Of a stretch of DNA of 37,980 nt, positions 33,775-37,980 are shown piece after piece. Source of the DNA: Reyranellaceae bacterium (GTDB lineage: Bacteria > Pseudomonadota > Alphaproteobacteria > Reyranellales > Reyranellaceae); assembly GCA_022844045.1 (NCBI GenBank), contig JALHMM010000062.1, positions 1 to 37,980 of the forward strand. The letters are read 5' to 3'. Made by a program: the position numbers and the translations under genes. Under the pieces are notes generated by a model. It saw nothing but the letters and a program-made list of their open reading frames with translations. It searched no databases and was not told the origin of the DNA. Every line of letters starts with the position of its first letter. The stretch's first letter is position 1.

Positions 33775-34524
33775 TCAGCCGCTCGACGCCGCCAGAATCA
33801 CGTCGGGGGAGTCGGTGATGACGCAGTCGACGCCCATGGCGACAAGCGCCCGCGCCTTGTCGGGGTCGTTGATCGTGTAGACGCTCAGCAGATAGCCGGC
33901 CGCCTTGATCTCGGCCGCCATGACCGGCGCGAGCTTCTTGCCGTTGGTGTTGACGCCAACGGCTCCCACCGCCTCGGCACGGGCACGCCAATCGTCCTTC
34001 AATTCGTCGATCAGGATGGCGCGCGGATACTCGGGCGCCGCCTCGAGGGCCGCGGCCAGCGCGGCGTCCTGGAAGCTCGACAGCAGGGGTGTCGGCAGGC
34101 GCGCCGGCCAGTGCTTGCGCAGAGTCTCGACCGTGGCCCGCGCCGTCTCCGCCTCGCGGCCCGGGCAGGGCTTGATCTCGACGTTGGCGCCCAGCCCCTC
34201 CTCGCCCAGGCAGGCGATCGCCTCGACGAAGCTCGGCACGCGCTGGCCGACGAAGCGCGGCGCCATCCACGCCCCGGCATCGAGGCTCTGGATCTGCGAC
34301 CACGGCGTAGCCGACGCCAGGCGATCAAGGCCGGCGGTGCGCTTCAGCGAGTCGTCATGCATCAGCATGGCCACGCCGTCGCCCGAGAGCTTGACGTCGA
34401 ATTCGACCCAGGTCGCGCCGCGACGGCGCGCCTCGCGCAACGAGGCCAGCGTGTTCTCCGGCGCGTAGGTGGCGGCGCCGCGATGGCCGACGACGCGTGG
34501 CAGCTTGAGAGGTGGCGGCGACAT
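33775..34524 (-). CDS. ugpQ: glycerophosphodiester phosphodiesterase
   Basis: UgpQ hydrolyses glycerophosphodiesters to glycerol 3-phosphate and an alcohol. The 249-residue protein is a single GDPD domain with its catalytic and metal-binding residues: His14, Arg15 and Glu23 (VVGHRGAATYAPENTL), Glu41 and Asp43 (WVEFDVKLSGDG) and His56 (LMHDDSL). SVYTINDPDKARALVAMGVDCVITDSPD at the C-terminus (in part) is typical. No signal peptide is present, so it acts on diesters already imported by UgpBAEC. The start is the ATG at 34524, where the domain begins; GAGG is nearly adjacent. It is the first gene of the run, 158 bp upstream of ugpB. Confidence 0.94.
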   Translation of the reverse strand: MSPPPLKLPRVVGHRGAATYAPENTLASLREARRRGATWVEFDVKLSGDGVAMLMHDDSLKRTAGLDRLASATPWSQIQSLDAGAWMAPRFVGQRVPSFVEAIACLGEEGLGANVEIKPCPGREAETARATVETLRKHWPARLPTPLLSSFQDAALAAALEAAPEYPRAILIDELKDDWRARAEAVGAVGVNTNGKKLAPVMAAEIKAAGYLLSVYTINDPDKARALVAMGVDCVITDSPDVILAASSG

Positions 34525-34606
34525 GCCTCGGACACTAAGGGAATGCCGCGGGTAACGTCCATATAGCGCTTTGCCTTTGGCGAACGCCTTCCCTTTAATG
34601 GCGCGG

Positions 34607-35383
34607 ATGACAATCCTCGACCGATTCCGCCTCGACGGACAGATCGCGCTGGTGACCGGCGCGGCGCGCGGCCTGGGCTGGGAGATGGCACAGGCGCTGG
34701 CCGAAGCCGGGGCGCGGGTCATCCTGCACGGCCGTACCAACGCGGCGATCCTGCCGCGCGCGGCCGAACTCGCGAACCGTGGCCTGGCCGCCGACACGAT
34801 CGGCTTCGATGTGAGCGATGCCACCGCGGTCGAGCGCGCGATGGACGCGCTGCTGGCGCGCCATAGCCGTATCGACATCCTGCTCAACAATGTCGGGGAG
34901 CGCGACCGGCGTTCTGCGCAACAAGTCGCGCCGGAGGATTTCGACCGCCTCGTCTCGGTCGACCTCGGCGCCGTCTATCGCCTGATCAAGCGGGTGATGC
35001 CTGCCATGATCGAGCGTCGCCACGGACGCATCATCTCAGTCACCTCGATCGTCGATCAGCTCGCGGCCAACGGCTCGCCCTCCTACACCGCTGCCAAGGG
35101 CGGGCTCGCCGCGCTCACCCGCGCGCTCGCTGCCGAGCTCGGCCAGCACAACGTGACCTGCAATGCGATCTCGCCGGGCTTCTTCGCCACGGAAACCAAT
35201 CAAGCGCTGACCCTGGGCGATTCCGGTACGCAGCGCGCCAGGCGCGTGCCGCTGAACCGCTGGGGCCAGCCGTCGGAGATCGCCGGCGCCGCCCTGCTGC
35301 TGGCCTCGCCGGCCGGCAGCTACATCAACGGCCACACGCTGGTGGTCGACGGCGGCATCTCCGCCACCTATGACATGCTGTGA
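34607..35383 (+). CDS. SDR-family oxidoreductase (gluconate 5-dehydrogenase-like)
   Basis: A 258-residue classical SDR. The cofactor motif TGAARGLG spans residues 17-24, followed by NNVG (94-97, in place of NNAG), the catalytic Ser147 (SVTSIVDQ), Tyr160 and Lys164 (SYTAAKGGL). HGRT at residues 41-44 suggests NADP(H) preference because of the Arg after the second strand. The C-terminus is INGHTLVVDGGISATYDML. The overall pattern resembles gluconate 5-dehydrogenase and 3-oxoacyl-ACP reductase-like SDRs; the substrate is unknown. The start at 34607 fits the family; ATG 34598 is an alternative, and neither has a strong ribosome site. It leads a three-gene operon with tight overlaps. Confidence 0.9.
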   Translation: MTILDRFRLDGQIALVTGAARGLGWEMAQALAEAGARVILHGRTNAAILPRAAELANRGLAADTIGFDVSDATAVERAMDALLARHSRIDILLNNVGERDRRSAQQVAPEDFDRLVSVDLGAVYRLIKRVMPAMIERRHGRIISVTSIVDQLAANGSPSYTAAKGGLAALTRALAAELGQHNVTCNAISPGFFATETNQALTLGDSGTQRARRVPLNRWGQPSEIAGAALLLASPAGSYINGHTLVVDGGISATYDML

Positions 35384-35919
35384 TGAGCGATCCGCGTCAC
35401 ATCGAGACCGCGCGGTTATCGCTGCGCCCGATCGACGAAGGCGATTTCGCCGAGCTATCGACGCTGATGGCCGATCCCGAGGTCGGCGGCCTGCTGCAGC
35501 ACGGCGTGCTCGACGCCGAGGCGACGCGGCGCATGCTCGACGGCTACCGCGCGATCTGGCGCGACAAGGGCTATGGCATGTTCACGCTGCGCCGCCGAGG
35601 GGACGGCCGCTTCGTCGGCGTCTCCGGTCTGTGGGACCATCACGACGGCATCGGCGTCGCCAGCCGGGTGGCCATCGCGCGCTGGGCCAAGGGCGAGGGT
35701 TACGCGCCCGAGGCCGGCATGGCCGTGCTCGGCTTCGCCTTCGAGACCCTGGGCCTCGACACCGTCTGGGCGGTGACCCGCGAGAGCAATCCCGACGCGC
35801 AGCGCGCGCTGGCCAAGATGGGCTGGACCCTGAAACTGCGCTACGACAGCGACGGCAAGGCCCTGCTGCGGTTCAACATGACCCGCGACCAGTGGTCGGC
35901 GCGAGGAAACGCGACATGA
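35383..35919 (+). CDS. GNAT-family N-acetyltransferase (RimJ/RimL type)
   Basis: A 178-residue acetyltransferase that starts ETARLSLRPIDEGDFAELSTLMADPEV, the usual RimJ/RimL-like N-terminus. The acetyl-CoA-binding region lies at ARWAKGEGYAPEAGMAVLGFAFETLGLDTVWAVTRESNPDAQRALAKMGW (in part), with the conserved N-x-x-S/A-x-x-x-x-x-K-x-G ending. Substrate is unknown: a ribosomal protein, an amine or a small metabolite. The ATG at 35383 shares one base with the preceding SDR stop (TGATG), and its own stop overlaps the antiporter start (ATGA). All three genes are therefore translationally coupled. Confidence 0.92.
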   Translation: MSDPRHIETARLSLRPIDEGDFAELSTLMADPEVGGLLQHGVLDAEATRRMLDGYRAIWRDKGYGMFTLRRRGDGRFVGVSGLWDHHDGIGVASRVAIARWAKGEGYAPEAGMAVLGFAFETLGLDTVWAVTRESNPDAQRALAKMGWTLKLRYDSDGKALLRFNMTRDQWSARGNAT

Positions 35920-37331
35920 GAATCAGCTCCTTCATCCTGGGCCTCGCCATCGCGATGGTCGCAACGCCGGCGCTGGCGGCCGGCGGCGCACCGCATGTCG
36001 AAGGCGCGAAGCTGGGGCTGATCTGGATTCTGCCCTTCGCCGGCATCCTGCTGTCGATCGCGCTGCTGCCACTGTTCGCGCCGAGCTTCTGGCACCATCA
36101 CTACGGCAAGGTGTCGGCCGCCTGGACGCTGGCGTTCGTCGTCCCGTTCGCCGCGATTCATGGCCTGCCGACCGCGGTCTACGAGGTCAAGCACACGCTG
36201 GTGCTCGAGTACGTGCCATTCATCATCCTGCTGCTGGCCTTGTTCACCGTCACCGGTGGCATCCGCATCGTCGGCAACCTGCAAGGCTCGCCGTCGATGA
36301 ATACCGCCCTGCTGGCGATCGGCACGGTGCTGGCCGGCTGGATGGGCACGACCGGCGCCTCCATGCTGCTGATCCGCCCACTGATCCGCGCCAACGACGA
36401 TCGTCGGCACAAGGTGCACGTCTTCGTGTTTTTCATCTTCCTGGTGTCGAATATCGGCGGCGCGCTGACGCCGCTGGGCGACCCTCCGCTATTCCTCGGC
36501 TTCCTCAAAGGCGTAAGCTTCTTCTGGCCGACCACGCATCTCTTCAGCGAGATGCTGCTGTGCTGTATCGTGCTGCTCGGGGTCTTCTACGCGCTCGACA
36601 GCTACTGGTATCGCAAGGAAGGCCATCTCAACAAAGACCCGACCCCCGACTCGCCGATCCGTCTCCAAGGCGGCGCCAACATCGTGCTGATGATGGCGAT
36701 CATCGGCGTCGTGCTGATGAGTGGCACCTGGAAGCCGGGTGTCACATGGACCATCTACCATGTCGAGGTCGAGCTGCAGAACGTCGTGCGCGACGTGGCG
36801 CTGCTGGCCATCACCGTCGCCTCCGTGAAGCTCACATCGAAGGCCACGCGCGAGGGCAACGGCTTCACCTGGGCACCGATCCAGGAGGTCGCCAAGCTGT
36901 TCGCCGGCATCTTCCTCACGATCATTCCGGCCATCGCCATCCTCAAGGCTGGCCGCGACGGTACGCTGGCACCACTGGTGTCGCTGGTGACGCGGCCCGA
37001 TGGCACGCCGATCGACGTCTGGTACTTCTGGCTGACAGGCGCGCTGTCGAGCTTCCTCGACAACGCGCCGACCTATCTCGTGTTCTTCAATTTAGCCGGC
37101 GGCGACGCGGCGCAGCTCATGGGGCCGATGGCCTCGACCCTGGCGGCGATCTCCTGCGGCGCGGTGTTCATGGGTGCCAACACCTATATCGGCAACGCGC
37201 CCAACTTCATGGTCAAGGCGGTGGTCGAGGACGCCGGCATCCGCATGCCGAGCTTCTTCGGCTACATGGCGTGGTCCTGCGCCGTCCTAGTGCCGCTGTT
37301 CGTGCTGGTGACGCTGGTCTTCTTCCGCTGA
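35916..37331 (+). CDS. NhaD/ArsB-superfamily sodium:proton antiporter
   Basis: A 471-residue membrane protein with 11-13 hydrophobic segments. It starts with a cleavable-looking segment (MRISSFILGLAIAMVATPALA). Ion-transporter superfamily features are SNIGGALTPLGDPPLFLGFLKGV, GWMGTTGASMLLIRPLIRAN and SSFLDNAPTYLVFFNLAGGDA. The near-repeat GANTYIGNAPNFMVKAVVEDAG follows, containing the charged and polar residues used in NhaD-type cation exchange. It probably exports Na+ in exchange for H+; other IT-superfamily substrates cannot be ruled out. The start overlaps the GNAT stop as ATGA. Confidence 0.88.
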   Translation: MRISSFILGLAIAMVATPALAAGGAPHVEGAKLGLIWILPFAGILLSIALLPLFAPSFWHHHYGKVSAAWTLAFVVPFAAIHGLPTAVYEVKHTLVLEYVPFIILLLALFTVTGGIRIVGNLQGSPSMNTALLAIGTVLAGWMGTTGASMLLIRPLIRANDDRRHKVHVFVFFIFLVSNIGGALTPLGDPPLFLGFLKGVSFFWPTTHLFSEMLLCCIVLLGVFYALDSYWYRKEGHLNKDPTPDSPIRLQGGANIVLMMAIIGVVLMSGTWKPGVTWTIYHVEVELQNVVRDVALLAITVASVKLTSKATREGNGFTWAPIQEVAKLFAGIFLTIIPAIAILKAGRDGTLAPLVSLVTRPDGTPIDVWYFWLTGALSSFLDNAPTYLVFFNLAGGDAAQLMGPMASTLAAISCGAVFMGANTYIGNAPNFMVKAVVEDAGIRMPSFFGYMAWSCAVLVPLFVLVTLVFFR

Positions 37332-37338
37332 GCACACT

Positions 37339-37439
37339 GTCGTCCTGAGCGCAGCGAAGGACCTCGCGGTGGTGCGAGCGGCCACGGCGCCTGTATGTGG
37401 CGGCCGCACCGCAGGGTCCTTCGCTACGCTCAGGACGAC
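37339..37439. repeat. 101-bp palindromic repeat between convergent genes
   Basis: Two 25-bp arms (37339-37363 and 37415-37439) are reverse complements with one mismatch. The arm core GTCCTGAGCGcAGCGAAGGA is a sequence I recognise as a dispersed palindrome in many G+C-rich bacteria. The loop contains a further GCGGTG/CACCGC pairing. It fills the gap between the antiporter stop and the anti-sigma gene stop, so it could end or stabilise both transcripts. It has no T-run of a standard terminator. Confidence 0.8.
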
Positions 37440-37448
37440 GGGCGTGTC

Positions 37449-37980
37449 TCAACGCAGATTGTCGTAGATCGCCTTGGCCAGCGGCATCAGCTCGGCGCGG
37501 TCGATCTCGCCGCTGATCGCATAGCCCAGCGGCCCGTCGAGCCAGTAGAACGAACGCACGGCCCCCTCGGTGCGGAACAGGAAGGCCGTTTCGCGATTGT
37601 TGGGATTGCGCGTCATGTAGACGGTGATGCGCCGGCCGGCGCGATCCTCGTACATCAGCTGGCAAGCTGGTCCGTCGATCGCCGACAGCAACCGGCCACC
37701 GACCAGGTTCCAGCCGATCGCCGACAGATCGGGCGCCGACACCTTGGCGCCCATGCGGCGCGACAGCCAGGTCACCAAGTGATCGCGCTCGTTGGCCGCG
37801 ACCTCGACGGGGTGGCGCTTCTCGACGACGAAGACGCGGTGCGCCAGGACCGCCTCACGCGTCAGCGCCACCTCGCGCCGGGTTGGCGGCGGCTCGAACC
37901 AGTGCGCGCCGAACCAGCCGCCGGCCGCGCCCACGGCCAGCAGCACGACCGCCGCGGCCGCCTGCCACCACCGCGACGGC
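37449..37980 (-). CDS. anti-sigma factor-type transmembrane protein (5' end outside window)
   Basis: The frame runs through the right window edge, so the N-terminal cytoplasmic sigma-binding part is missing. What remains is a transmembrane helix (RWWQ followed by an Ala/Val/Leu stretch, then GGWFGAHW), and a periplasmic domain with HRVFVVEKRHPVEVAANERDHLVTWLSRRMG (in part). That domain continues with the AIGWNLVGGRLL and FYWLDGPLGYAISGEIDRAELM segments. This layout matches alphaproteobacterial membrane anti-sigma factors that restrain an ECF sigma factor (family knowledge). The sigma gene would be expected just upstream, outside the window. A GTG at 37946 is a less likely internal start because it cuts the helix. 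Confidence 0.75.
   Translation of the reverse strand, partial: PSRWWQAAAAVVLLAVGAAGGWFGAHWFEPPPTRREVALTREAVLAHRVFVVEKRHPVEVAANERDHLVTWLSRRMGAKVSAPDLSAIGWNLVGGRLLSAIDGPACQLMYEDRAGRRITVYMTRNPNNRETAFLFRTEGAVRSFYWLDGPLGYAISGEIDRAELMPLAKAIYDNLR

Noticed and set aside
35370..35915. Long N-terminal extension of the antiporter
   Set aside because: It is the GNAT gene in another frame; the real start is the ATG at 35916, with a signal-like helix.

Overview
This window is G+C-rich (roughly two thirds by eye), very densely coded chromosomal DNA. It most likely comes from an alphaproteobacterium, possibly a Rhodospirillales or Reyranella-like lineage; that assignment is an inference. Supporting signs are an endonuclease-type MutL, a purD/xseA neighbourhood, PlcP-like and diacylglycerol-glycosyltransferase-like genes, TRAP and Ugp transporters, and an anti-sigma factor of alphaproteobacterial type. 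I see no tRNA, rRNA, CRISPR array, insertion sequence, prophage or plasmid function. No gap between genes exceeds 300 bp. The largest are 5361-5590 (between yhhQ and the tartrate dehydrogenase), 15597-15808 (between the TRAP operon and the RraA-like gene) and 33617-33774 (upstream of ugpB).

Layout. 1-2612: the 3' end of mutL, two small exported proteins of unknown function and a nucleotidyltransferase. 2609-5360 (minus): the queuosine operon yhhQ-queA-tgt. 5591-8041 (plus): a tartrate-dehydrogenase-type decarboxylating dehydrogenase, a TetR regulator and a VOC protein. 8038-10519 (minus): purD and an MBL-fold hydrolase. 10606-12785 (plus): a Phd/YefM-PIN toxin-antitoxin pair running straight into xseA. 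12789-15596 (minus): a TRAP transporter, divergent from an RraA-like aldolase gene (15809-16546). 16550-19351: a glycosyltransferase and a PlcP/LpxH-like phosphoesterase (minus), divergent from a diacylglycerol-kinase-family gene (plus). 19348-24111: an MltB-type transglycosylase, a PhyH oxygenase, a DUF2076 protein, a 48-residue basic protein and pmbA. 24245-34524 (minus): a ten-gene run ugpQ-ugpB-ugpA-ugpE-ugpC-EEP-glpD-cupin-SDR-glpK. 34607-37331 (plus): SDR, GNAT and NhaD-type antiporter. 37449-end (minus): an anti-sigma factor, truncated by the window.

How the genes may work together. Two nearby clusters fit one theme, phospholipid turnover and glycerol-phosphate salvage. The PlcP-like enzyme could release diacylglycerol from membrane phospholipid. 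The glycosyltransferase could convert that diacylglycerol to a phosphorus-free glycolipid, and the lipid kinase could return it to phosphatidate. The ugp-glp run would import glycerol 3-phosphate and glycerophosphodiesters, hydrolyse them (UgpQ, perhaps the EEP enzyme), oxidise glycerol 3-phosphate (GlpD) and phosphorylate glycerol (GlpK). A PhoB-box-like sequence lies upstream of ugpB, which suggests phosphate control, but it is in the reverse orientation. No GlpR-type regulator is present.

The strongest unusual structures are at the toxin-antitoxin locus: a tandem operator array, a 104-bp overlap of antitoxin and toxin reading frames, and xseA starting four bases after the toxin stop. Most of the rest is ordinary core metabolism, and I see no clear wholly new system.
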